From: Dehalococcoidia bacterium
Lineage (GTDB): Bacteria > Chloroflexota > Dehalococcoidia > Dehalococcoidales > W111
NCBI GenBank assembly: GCA_011191985.1
Contig: DUEU01000080.1
Span: 1-54,812, forward strand
Reading direction: 5' to 3'
Length of the DNA: 54,812 nucleotides
Position 1 is the stretch's first letter. The number at the start of each line of letters is the position of its first letter. Below are positions 18,547 to 27,488 of the stretch, one piece after another. Under the pieces are notes generated by a model. That model was not told the DNA's origin. It did no database searches and worked only from the letters and a program-made list of their open reading frames with translations. A program made the position numbers and the translations under genes.

Positions 18547-19539
18547 TTACCAGTTCAGGCGGGTCGACAGCAACTTGCGTCCGACAATCATTTCGAGGGT
18601 ACGGCCGATATTGAGGACCTTGTCCACGTCAAGACCGGTTTTAATACCCATGGCATCACATATAGATACAAAATCCTCAGTTGGTATTAGTCCCATTCGT
18701 GGCGCCCCCTGGACATCCAAGGGTGTCCTGACATCAATAGGCATAACTGGGACACGGTCAACGAGTACAGGCTCCGGGCCACCCTGTAACCCGCCGAGGC
18801 AGGTCTCAAATATTATTACCCCTGCCTGCATGGCGGCTATATAACAGGATACTCCCCACCTATACGTATCATGAAGATGAAGGTTATGAAAATTTGGGTC
18901 TGGGTATTTATCCAGCATCCGGCTGAAGTAATCATAAACTGTGTTCGGTGCCGGCTCACCCTTTAGACCACCCTCAGCATGGGTAAGCTTGTCAACACCA
19001 ATGCTTGTCCATCTCCCGGCGAATTCCATGGCTACTTCGGGCGGGAGCTTATCGCCTGTAGCGAGGCAACTAAAAATGCCACCGATACCCCCCATTATCT
19101 TTAACCCGGCATCGCGGGCTTTGTCCACCATCGGTTCAAAGACTTTCCATTGCTCTGCGGTTGTCTTACCCAGGTTGACTTTATTGAAGGCATCGGTGGT
19201 GGCGATAAGAAATTCCACAGTATGCGGCCCGTACCCTGATTTTCTAAGCTCAATCACTCTGTCCAGGGCTCGCATATTGAGTACAGGAGCCTGAAAAGTC
19301 ACCCCTTCTGGATGTCCTATCTGACGGTATACCTCGTCACAATCGCGGAATTGCGGCATAAGTTTCGGGTTACCGAAGTTGCTGACCTGAATGGACCTGG
19401 AGCCGGCTTTGATCATCTCGTTGATAAGCCAGACCTTCGCTCCCGTAGGAATGAAATTGGTCTCAGCGGCAAAACCTTCTCCTACAATCTGCTCGGTGAT
19501 GTTTATTTCGGCGGGTAGTTTCATTTTGCTCTTCCTCAC
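18547..19539 (-). CDS. HMG-CoA lyase-like (pyruvate carboxyltransferase/HMGL family) protein
   Basis: ITEQIVGEGFAAETNFIPTGAKVWLINEMIKAGSRSIQVSNFGNPKLMPQFRDCDEV; NLHLHDTYRWGVSCYIAAMQAGVIIFETCLGGLQGGPEP. Confidence 0.85.
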   Translation of the reverse strand: MRKSKMKLPAEINITEQIVGEGFAAETNFIPTGAKVWLINEMIKAGSRSIQVSNFGNPKLMPQFRDCDEVYRQIGHPEGVTFQAPVLNMRALDRVIELRKSGYGPHTVEFLIATTDAFNKVNLGKTTAEQWKVFEPMVDKARDAGLKIMGGIGGIFSCLATGDKLPPEVAMEFAGRWTSIGVDKLTHAEGGLKGEPAPNTVYDYFSRMLDKYPDPNFHNLHLHDTYRWGVSCYIAAMQAGVIIFETCLGGLQGGPEPVLVDRVPVMPIDVRTPLDVQGAPRMGLIPTEDFVSICDAMGIKTGLDVDKVLNIGRTLEMIVGRKLLSTRLNW

Positions 19540-19875
19540 TAATTAACTTTTTTTCATTATAATATAAACTTCTCTTTGTGTCTTTTTGGAACGCCATTGG
19601 TTATTATTCATCAGCATAAGGTGACTTTTCATGTTATAAGCAGTTTATCATCCTTGCTTCTCATCACAAGATGCCATAGTCCTTGGTACTTGTCAATAAA
19701 CTGTCGGTATCATTTCCGTTCGTTTTTGGTTGATACTTTATTGAAAGGAGTGGCATATTCATCCTGTAAGTTCAGAGAGGATATAAACAACGGTTCTTGT
19801 TGATGGTGTATGATTTTGTTAGGTAGGCAACAAAAAGATAGAGCCCCCGGGTGGTGACCCCTCCAGGTGTATTGG

Positions 19876-19912
19876 GCCTTTCTGCAAAGATATGGCCGAC
19901 CGGCAGAAAGGC
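19876..19912. terminator. Inverted repeat downstream of the MmgE/PrpD gene
   Basis: GCCTTTCTGC/GCAGAAAGGC, 10 bp perfect stem, 17 nt loop; no clear U-tract. Confidence 0.45.
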
Positions 19913-19961
19913 TGTTTTGGCTCCGCATAGCAGAACCTACTCTTAATATTGCCCCTGTGCC

Positions 19962-21374
19962 TCACTTCGGCGTTAGAGGGTCAAGCAGGCTGGCTGCCAC
20001 GTCATCAATCTTCTCCAGGTTCAGAACGGAAGTGATAACCGAGTCAACAGCGGCATCGTCTAACTTGTAAGCTGAGTAGGGAACACACTTTTTAAACTTA
20101 TCAATCAGGTCTTTCTCAGTAAACGGATTTTGATAGTTTCCCTTAGTGTAAAAATACTCGTTCGAATAACTCTTACCGTTTTTCAGTCTGGTGTTAACCC
20201 TTACCGAAAACGGTGGTAAACTTTTGTCTTCCTTGGCTGATATCCTGGTCATTAGTTCACGGACATCTTTTCGCGCCCTTGCCTCGGGAGCAAAGGCTTC
20301 TAAGAAGAAATCCTTATCATAGGCTGCCGTAGCCACAACGTAGGGCAAACTGAACTGGCATTCAGCCATCGTCTGGGGATTCCACCTCTTTTCCCTGGGG
20401 GTGCACGGCACCGACCAGACTAGAGTGCTGGCGTCAATAGCGATACTATCGATATCGGCAACATCAAAGTTATGCTCGGCCATCTGATCCAGTATCCCGT
20501 CAACAGAAGTATGCGTCGCCCCGCAAGAGGTGTACGGTTTCATCAGCAGCTTTAGCATCTCCCATCTCTCACCCAACCCCTCTGTAATCGCGCTCGGGTC
20601 AGTCTCCCACTTGGCAAAAGTGTAATATCCCAGGGGCCCAATCAAAACATCACTAACTCCACCGCGAGGCCCGGTGATGCCCTTCCGGGCGAGAAGGCAA
20701 GCATTTATAGCATCCTGGCAGACAAAACCATGATGCACGCGCACCATGAGCGTGGGAGGAAAATACATCGCCGCATCATGCGGCTGGGTCATGCCACGGC
20801 CTATGCCCTCGGCATTCTCCAATTCCTCCTGGCTTAAACCGATGAGTTTACCCACGGAAGCTATGCAGCCAAAGATATATTGTCCGCCCTGCTGGCCCGA
20901 TATTATGCCTTTGCTAACGAACTTATAGCCTATGCCAATACGAATCAATACTTCCTGACCGAGCACGAAAGAGGTGATAAATTCTTTACCGGATACTTTG
21001 TCCTTCAGTCCAGTAGCGGCCAGCAGTGCCGGGAGGGTATATTCGCTGCAGTGCCCACCCTCATAATGACCACCGGCCAGATCCAGGGCCCGTGTCATCG
21101 GCCCTATAGCCAGTGCTGCCTCTGAAGCCGGTACCTTGCCTCCGTAGAAAGGTATGACCGTCTCCGGTTTTCCCCCTTTCTCCTTAACAAGGTCGACCAC
21201 CGCGGGAATACCCTCCATGGCGGAACCACCGACGGTTACGGCCATGGCTTCCAGGATTGAATGTTTGGCATAATTAACCACCTCGCCTGGCAAATCATCG
21301 TACTGTGTATTTACCACCATCCGACATAAGGTGCTCATAGGGTCTTCTTCGCCGACTCGGATATACTTTGTCAT
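19962..21374 (-). CDS. MmgE/PrpD family protein
   Basis: YAKHSILEAMAVTVGGSAMEGIPAVVDLVKEKGG; ALDLAGGHYEGGHCSEYTLPALLAA; MKPYTSCGATHTSVDGILDQ. Confidence 0.9.
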   Translation of the reverse strand: MTKYIRVGEEDPMSTLCRMVVNTQYDDLPGEVVNYAKHSILEAMAVTVGGSAMEGIPAVVDLVKEKGGKPETVIPFYGGKVPASEAALAIGPMTRALDLAGGHYEGGHCSEYTLPALLAATGLKDKVSGKEFITSFVLGQEVLIRIGIGYKFVSKGIISGQQGGQYIFGCIASVGKLIGLSQEELENAEGIGRGMTQPHDAAMYFPPTLMVRVHHGFVCQDAINACLLARKGITGPRGGVSDVLIGPLGYYTFAKWETDPSAITEGLGERWEMLKLLMKPYTSCGATHTSVDGILDQMAEHNFDVADIDSIAIDASTLVWSVPCTPREKRWNPQTMAECQFSLPYVVATAAYDKDFFLEAFAPEARARKDVRELMTRISAKEDKSLPPFSVRVNTRLKNGKSYSNEYFYTKGNYQNPFTEKDLIDKFKKCVPYSAYKLDDAAVDSVITSVLNLEKIDDVAASLLDPLTPK

Positions 21375-21456
21375 CTTGCTACCCTCCCGTGATATGTTTT
21401 GAAAAACCTCCTGGTTCAGCCGCTCAATGAACAGGTTGTCTCCTCATTTGTACCCC

Positions 21457-22635
21457 TCATAAAGACTCGATAAGAGCTTCGATTCGGGTGCGGAGCGGTC
21501 CGGTTTCAGCGGTATCATAATCCGACATTATCTTGATGAAGGGGAGGCCTTCCTTTTCTGCTATACGCCTGAAGTAGATGCCAGCAATATCATAGGAATC
21601 ACGGTACATCATGGAGTACCAGATTATCCCATCAACCCTGAATTCCTTGGCCAGTCTTAAGAAGAAAGCAACCCTTTCTTCGGTGGCTGGCCTGAAGAAA
21701 GCAGGGGGAGGGGTTCTTTTCCTGAAGTAGCCATCGGCTAACGCTTCTACCAAATCACCATTGTTTTCCACTTCTTGCCAGTATGGCCTCATACCCTCGG
21801 AGAAATCCTCTATAACAACATCGGCGCCAATGGCTTCTAAAATATTATGAACTTTGTAGTCCCCCTCAGCTATAGAGGAACCAATCAATAATATTCTGGG
21901 ACCTTTCCTACCTTCATTCCCTTTTAGTTCTTGAAACATCGATTCCAGGCTCGTTACCATGATATCTCTATCGGTACGAAAGGAGGCATGATGTAATTTT
22001 ATATAATCCTTGCCGCTTATTGGCGGTCGCTCGGACTTCCGCATCTCGCTGATCTGTCGCAGAAGAAGCCGCATCCTGTTCAATACATCGATTTCCTTCC
22101 TTAATTTATCATCGGTAATTGTACTACCAGTCAGCTTTTCTAACGCCTCTTTAAGTAAATGCAGGCCATCGAGGTAATACTTAAAGGCATGGTCACTTTT
22201 ATTATTATGAGGAACACCAAACTTAAAGACCTTTGTCTCAGTCCACATTTCCCAGCCATCGGCGATTACCCCGATATTTCTATCGGTGCAAGGCACAACA
22301 ACTAAGTCAACCATCTGATATAGAGGTTCCTCCCCCATTGCCCAGTAGCCGATCTGAGAGCGGGAGAAGGTATCAATGAATCGGGGAAGATATTCCGCCG
22401 ACTTAAGCACCGCACTAGGGTCTCCGCCTCGATTTAGCCCCACTGGTATCGCCCCGCTGGCCCATACCAGTTCCTCGGGCATAAATCCCCCGGGAACGTA
22501 TCCCACTATTTTCTTGCCCTCTTTCTTCAACTCTCTCAACTCTGAAACTCTTCCTTCCAGAGAAGTTGATAAATCTTTCATCGTTTTCATGACTTCCTCA
22601 CGAAAATTATTTTTTGCCAAGCTCGGCTTGAGCAA
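21457..22635 (-). CDS. 2-hydroxyacyl-CoA dehydratase/benzoyl-CoA reductase-type subunit (HgdB/BcrB-like), module 1
   Basis: KKIVGYVPGGFMPEELVWASGAIPVGL; YWQEVENNGDLVEALADGY; lacks two canonical Cys present in the paralogue. Confidence 0.88.
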   Translation of the reverse strand: MLKPSLAKNNFREEVMKTMKDLSTSLEGRVSELRELKKEGKKIVGYVPGGFMPEELVWASGAIPVGLNRGGDPSAVLKSAEYLPRFIDTFSRSQIGYWAMGEEPLYQMVDLVVVPCTDRNIGVIADGWEMWTETKVFKFGVPHNNKSDHAFKYYLDGLHLLKEALEKLTGSTITDDKLRKEIDVLNRMRLLLRQISEMRKSERPPISGKDYIKLHHASFRTDRDIMVTSLESMFQELKGNEGRKGPRILLIGSSIAEGDYKVHNILEAIGADVVIEDFSEGMRPYWQEVENNGDLVEALADGYFRKRTPPPAFFRPATEERVAFFLRLAKEFRVDGIIWYSMMYRDSYDIAGIYFRRIAEKEGLPFIKIMSDYDTAETGPLRTRIEALIESL

Positions 22636-23386
22636 ATAAGGCGGCTCCTAAGGCACCCATAATCTGCGGTTCTTCCGGAATCACGGTTTCCATCTTGATT
22701 TCGTCTTCCAGAAACTTTTTAACCCCCATGTTTTTAGCCACCCCGCCGGTAAGAACCACCTCTTTTTCATAGCCTACCGTCTTTCCCATAGTTACAACTC
22801 TTGAAGCCGCTGCTTTGTGGATACCGCTAATTAAATCTTCCCTACTCCTCCCCTGGGCACGAAGGGAAACCACTTCTGTCTCGGCAAAAACAGTACAAGT
22901 ACTGCTTATCTGGCAGGGGTTGCTGCTTTTAAGAGCTATAGGCCCCATCTCACTTATATCAAGCCCTAACACCACGGCCATGACCTCAAAAAATCTACCT
23001 GTCCCGGCCGCACACTTATCGTTCATGTTGAAATTAATGACATTGCCTGATTCACCAACCCGAATCACTTTACTGTCTTGACCACCGATATCAATTATTG
23101 TTCTTGCTCTTGGCAATAGAAGGTGCACCCCTTTAGCATGACAGAGTATCTCAGTCAGCGTTTTATTGGCAAAGGGGACAGCACTTCGAGCATAACCTGT
23201 GGAAATAACAAACTCAAGCTCATCTATTGAATGGTCAACCTTCTCCAATGCCAGCCTAGTTACTTCATTGGCGGTGTTAATAACGTCGAAACCGGTAGGT
23301 ATAATGGCATAAGAAAGGATTTTGCCGTCGCGTAAAATCACTACTTTGGCAGTGGCCGCCCCAATATCAATACCGGCAAATAACAC
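22607..23386 (-). CDS. BadF/BadG/BcrA/BcrD-type ATPase activator (HgdC-like)
   Basis: FAGIDIGAATAKVVIL; DIGGQDSKVI; NDKCAAGTGRF; VVLTGGVAKNMGV; likely GTG start at 23386 rather than the tracked ATG at 23443. Confidence 0.92.
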   Translation of the reverse strand: MLFAGIDIGAATAKVVILRDGKILSYAIIPTGFDVINTANEVTRLALEKVDHSIDELEFVISTGYARSAVPFANKTLTEILCHAKGVHLLLPRARTIIDIGGQDSKVIRVGESGNVINFNMNDKCAAGTGRFFEVMAVVLGLDISEMGPIALKSSNPCQISSTCTVFAETEVVSLRAQGRSREDLISGIHKAAASRVVTMGKTVGYEKEVVLTGGVAKNMGVKKFLEDEIKMETVIPEEPQIMGALGAALFAQAELGKK

Positions 23387-23399
23387 CTTTGTCCTTCCC

Positions 23400-24794
23400 T
23401 TATTTTGCTTTAGCCGCCTTGGCAGCTTTGAGTACTTCGGCAAATGTCTCTACCCTGGTCCTCATCGCCTCAGCGCTATAATCGCGGATGTCGCTCGCTT
23501 CACACTCTAATACTAATACCGGAATTCCCAGCTCTTTCGTTATAAGTTCCTTAGCTTTAAGAGGTGCTATAGAAAAACCACGACACGACAACTGATAGTT
23601 TAAAATCGCGCCATCTAAATCCCATTCTTTACATATTTGCTTTAGTTGTGTGGCAAATCCTAAACCACAATAGCACACTCCCTTTCTTAAAAATGATTCG
23701 CCGGCACGCTCCCAAAAATCTTTATGCTTGCTCGGAGCACTTTCCGCTTCTGTAGTTGCATTGGCGTCTACGCGCACTACTAAACCTGATTCTTCTATCA
23801 TTTTTACAATACTTGGCTCGGTCGGAGACATAATTATTGATACCCCTGGTGCCCCCTTCGGGAGTATTCCTTCTCCTCTGCCTATTCTCTCCTTTAACTC
23901 TCCATACAACAAATCTATCATTCCACCTACATCGCCAAATATTGTTGTTGTAGAACTAAATCTTGTTAGCCGGAACATCGTGCCAATATCAACATAGCTT
24001 ATGGGTGCCGGATCAGCATTTTTTACCAGCTCAAGTACCTGATTACCACCCAAAAGAAGATTAATATACCGCCAATTGGCTTCTTGGGATATGTCCTCGG
24101 TCACTGTATAGCCCGTGACCTCTTCAAATTTCGCCAAGACGCCGTTGGTCTCCTGAGCAAGATATTTTACTCTTCTCTCACTGGTTTGTGGCCAATTCTC
24201 CCCCATCTCATCTACCACACTATCCAGATAGGCTACCGGGACGCCATATATCCTGCCAATCAGCTCATCCAGTTCAGGTGCCTGGTCACACAGGACACCA
24301 CTTGGGACGATAAGATCCGGGACTGGAATCACTCCTTTAGTAATTCCTCCTAACATGGTTTGTAGGAGGGAACAATTAGCCAAACCTCGTTGTAATAAGT
24401 CTCCTTCGGCTACTTCAAGGAGGGAGGGCAGCTTGCCGAAGATCATGCCCACCGTATGGACAAGTATTATCTCTGGAGCAGCAACAAATATATCCTCAGA
24501 GACCATTGCCATTGCGTTCGTTAAGGGAGTAAAAGCCGGAAAGCTAGAATAAATTATCTTCTTTCTTTCTTCCCTAGCGAGGGCGAGGTCGATAAGGCAT
24601 TTTACCCAAAGTCCTAACATTTTCCTCACGCCATTTAATTCTATATCAAAATATTGCCTAACCCTTTCCTCTCCCCTGTCTATATCCTCAGGCGTGAGCT
24701 CAAGTTTCTCAAATGCTTTTTCTATTCTCGGCCTTTCCTCCTCTATCTCCTCAGGCTCAAAACCACATAGCCTTAATAGCTCATCATAATACAT
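23400..24794 (-). CDS. 2-hydroxyacyl-CoA dehydratase/benzoyl-CoA reductase-type subunit (HgdA/BcrC-like), module 1
   Basis: 464 aa; three Cys contexts GLANCSLLQ, PSGVLCDQAPE, LSCRGFS; paralogue of 28517-29911. Confidence 0.88.
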   Translation of the reverse strand: MYYDELLRLCGFEPEEIEEERPRIEKAFEKLELTPEDIDRGEERVRQYFDIELNGVRKMLGLWVKCLIDLALAREERKKIIYSSFPAFTPLTNAMAMVSEDIFVAAPEIILVHTVGMIFGKLPSLLEVAEGDLLQRGLANCSLLQTMLGGITKGVIPVPDLIVPSGVLCDQAPELDELIGRIYGVPVAYLDSVVDEMGENWPQTSERRVKYLAQETNGVLAKFEEVTGYTVTEDISQEANWRYINLLLGGNQVLELVKNADPAPISYVDIGTMFRLTRFSSTTTIFGDVGGMIDLLYGELKERIGRGEGILPKGAPGVSIIMSPTEPSIVKMIEESGLVVRVDANATTEAESAPSKHKDFWERAGESFLRKGVCYCGLGFATQLKQICKEWDLDGAILNYQLSCRGFSIAPLKAKELITKELGIPVLVLECEASDIRDYSAEAMRTRVETFAEVLKAAKAAKAK

Positions 24795-24978
24795 ATTGGG
24801 CCCCCTTTATAGATAGCTAAAATATACTCAACTTGGTATGTCCCGTCAAGGCTTCTCACGTTTAGTAAGGTTCCAAATCGGTTGAAGAGGGTTAGAATAA
24901 CAGAAAGGGGGGTGCCTATTATATACGATAGTCATAAAGGCATTAACCGACAAATTATTATCTAATCGAACTTACCTT

Positions 24979-25016
24979 TCCTTTCGTATCTGATTTGACA
25001 TCCATTGACTTTAAAT
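24979..25016 (+). repeat. Second copy of the sequence found at 3471-3508
   Basis: TCCTTTCGTATCTGATTTGACA vs TCCTTTCCTATCTGATTTGACA (21/22), then TCCATTGACTTTAAAT vs TCCATGACTTTTAAT with small indels. Confidence 0.7.
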
Positions 25017-25030
25017 TAAATCCTGTGAAA

Positions 25031-25055
25031 AGACGCCCTAAGAAGTGGGGCGTCT
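25031..25055 (+). terminator. Hairpin AGACGCCC/GGGCGTCT
   Basis: 8 bp stem followed by ATTTAGTTATTT. Confidence 0.55.
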
Positions 25056-25165
25056 ATTTAGTTATTTACCGTGTTATACACTTTTATCTTACGTTTAAAA
25101 TTGTGACTATTTATTACTAGTCTGATGCTCTTCTCTTGAGTTATAAGCAATGTCATAGAAACAAC

Positions 25166-25191
25166 GAGGGAGTCCATGCGGGGACTCCCTC
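25166..25191 (-). terminator. Terminator for the DUF4382 lipoprotein gene
   Basis: GAGGGAGTCC-atgcgg-GGACTCCCTC, 10 bp perfect stem just downstream of the minus-strand stop; minus strand continues GTTGTTTC. Confidence 0.75.
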
Positions 25192-25216
25192 TCTTAGTAA
25201 GCTAGCTTCCGGTTGA

Positions 25217-26614
25217 CTACTCGAGCGGCTCAGACTCGTTATCGGTATCGTCGAAAGTAATCAGGTCAGTCTCAAAAAGGAAGCTCGCTGGCATCCAGTC
25301 GGTGACTTTAAAAGTTTCCGGATTGTAGTAATCGGATGGCACCAGCCAGATCTTGGCACCATGAGCATGAGCATAGTTGTCCGGTTCCCCATCATACGCG
25401 TAGTCCTCAATGTTGCCATCGGGCGGCCAGGGCAAATCAACACCACTCGCTTCTAGATCCTCGCGCAGATTGATTGAGCCTTCTAACTCTAAGTAGCCAT
25501 CACTAGCGAGCCCGCTGGCAATTAACGCTCCTGGATAGTTGCCACCCCAGGTTGTGTACCTATCTTGAGGGTCGTCTTCATAGAAATCAGCATAGTAGAT
25601 CAGGCTCCAGTTACCATCCCCATCCGGATCCAGGAGGTCAAGGTTGAATCCCTGGAAGTCGTAACAGAACACCTCACCTTCAGTACTATAGTGTAGCACA
25701 CCGTAGACATCTTGCTCGTCCTCGTTACCGTATACTTCATCACCGTCTTCGTCAATGATTGCCCAATCACTATCAGGATCTTTGTTCTCTAGAATCAGTT
25801 CAGCATCAGTGTCGCACTCACCGTCTCCCATAGTGACTGTCAGCTTGACCACCGGCTTGACGATAACCTTGGGGTCTTCAGATTGAGTGGCCCCGGTGAA
25901 AACGACCGACTTCTGAAGATCAAAATCAAGTTCGATATCAGTTTTTGCTCCTTCACCTTCTCCGTCATCAGCGGCGGGAAGTACCTCGAAGGGACGGACA
26001 AATTTCAGTGTTTCACTGGGGAGTTTAGCTGGGACTCTTTTTGTGGTTTCAGGATCCGCCGGGTCCGGGAAATAGGAGACCCAGGCTCCAGTTTCTTCAC
26101 CCTCTATTTCTTCTTCGCTCTCCATATAAACGCGAATCTGCGTGTATTTACCCGCCGGTACCTGACCTTGGGCCAGTGTAACATAGCCCATTGTTTCACT
26201 TAAAATTATCTGATAACTATCATCAAAGGTTTGACCGTCAGGAGCAGCGAGCGGTACCTCTATCCACTGTCCACCGCCTTCAGTTCCGTCAGCAGCTTTG
26301 TGAACCTCAACTCCAGAAAAGTGGACCGTGACATTTTCCACTACATAGCTTGGCGCATCGGTCACCAGTATAGTGAGAGTGCCGGTGGCTGATTCCGCAC
26401 GTGGCGACTTCACGGGTGTAGCCGGTGTCGGGTCAGTGCTTGGTGTCTCTTGGTCAGGTGCCGGTGTGGAATCTGGGGACTCTTGACCAGGCGCTGGTGC
26501 GGTAATAGTAGGTGCTGTCTGGTCAGGTGTTTGCGCAGACTCTGATGTAGCACAGCCGGCCAGCAGCATGATCGTAATCGACAACACGGTCATTACTATA
26601 AAGACTTTTTTCAT
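25217..26614 (-). CDS. DUF4382-domain lipoprotein
   Basis: Lipobox MKKVFIVMTVLSITIMLLAGCATSES, P/T/D-rich linker, then GTLTILVTDAPSYVVENVTVHFSGVEVHKA; start at 26614 after aaggaggaattaca, shorter than the ORF track. Confidence 0.85.
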   Translation of the reverse strand: MKKVFIVMTVLSITIMLLAGCATSESAQTPDQTAPTITAPAPGQESPDSTPAPDQETPSTDPTPATPVKSPRAESATGTLTILVTDAPSYVVENVTVHFSGVEVHKAADGTEGGGQWIEVPLAAPDGQTFDDSYQIILSETMGYVTLAQGQVPAGKYTQIRVYMESEEEIEGEETGAWVSYFPDPADPETTKRVPAKLPSETLKFVRPFEVLPAADDGEGEGAKTDIELDFDLQKSVVFTGATQSEDPKVIVKPVVKLTVTMGDGECDTDAELILENKDPDSDWAIIDEDGDEVYGNEDEQDVYGVLHYSTEGEVFCYDFQGFNLDLLDPDGDGNWSLIYYADFYEDDPQDRYTTWGGNYPGALIASGLASDGYLELEGSINLREDLEASGVDLPWPPDGNIEDYAYDGEPDNYAHAHGAKIWLVPSDYYNPETFKVTDWMPASFLFETDLITFDDTDNESEPLE

Positions 26615-26721
26615 TGTAATTCCTCCTTTGCTGATATAAATGGTTTGATAGCATTTATGTATGCTTGCTTGGTTTTCCATACCTCCTTCCAAAGATACAA
26701 CAGGTTTTGTGCCCTTTACCC

Positions 26722-26751
26722 TATATAACGGAATCGCCGCACATGTGTCAG
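26722..26751 (-). promoter_or_regulatory. Promoter for the DUF4382 lipoprotein (minus strand)
   Basis: Minus strand CTGACA-N18-TATATA with TTCCGT before the -10. Confidence 0.6.
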
Positions 26752-26811
26752 GCCAGTAACTCGCATTACTTTAGTACCAGAGACAGTATGCAAGAGGCTG
26801 CGCCTATTTCA

Positions 26812-26841
26812 CTGACATTCATCTTCATTTTCCGTTATATA
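26812..26841 (+). promoter_or_regulatory. Promoter for the ECF sigma operon (plus strand)
   Basis: CTGACA-N18-TATATA with TTCCGT before the -10, matching the divergent promoter. Confidence 0.6.
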
Positions 26842-26928
26842 AGATAGAAAGAGGAGACAGGGGGGACTGCGCTTTAGCGCTTTATCGTAGTATACTTATG
26901 TGAAAGAATTTAGGGTAGATTACGGGAT

Positions 26929-27474
26929 ATGAGCGCTGAAGTGAAGAAGAAGACAGATGAGCAAAGAGAGAAAGAGAGCAGACTAGCCAGTCTTTATGAT
27001 GAATACTTTGACAGGATTGCGCGATACATCTACGCACGTCTCGGCAATAGAAATGAAGCTGAAGACTTGGCCGGGGACGTATTTCTTAAAGCTCTTGAAT
27101 CGCTTAAATCATATAAAGAACGTGGCGTCCCGATGCAGGCCTGGCTATTTCGGATTGCCCACAATGTGTTGGTTGACCGTTTGCGGAAAAGGGGGAAAAC
27201 GGCTACCGTTCCTATTGATAGCGTAACGATAGTAGCCGGGGAGGATCCGGCAGCAATAACCGCGAAGAATATTGAGATGGAAAGGGTAAATGAGGCCATG
27301 CAGAAACTCACACCGGAGCAGAGAGAGGTGGTGCGACTACGTTTCTTTGGGGGCCTGAGCTCTAAAGAGGTAGGGGCTATTCTACGGAAGAGTGATGGGG
27401 CAGTGCGTGAGATGCAGAGTGCTTCTTTAAAGAAATTACGTGGCCTATTGAAAGGCGGAGGGCCAGACTTTTAA
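26929..27474 (+). CDS. ECF-type RNA polymerase sigma factor
   Basis: LYDEYFDRIARYIYARLGNRNEAEDLAGDVFLKALESL; PEQREVVRLRFFGGLSSKEVGAILRKSDGAVREMQSASLKKLRGLL. Confidence 0.93.
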   Translation: MSAEVKKKTDEQREKESRLASLYDEYFDRIARYIYARLGNRNEAEDLAGDVFLKALESLKSYKERGVPMQAWLFRIAHNVLVDRLRKRGKTATVPIDSVTIVAGEDPAAITAKNIEMERVNEAMQKLTPEQREVVRLRFFGGLSSKEVGAILRKSDGAVREMQSASLKKLRGLLKGGGPDF

Positions 27475-27488
27475 AGTCGGATATCGGA

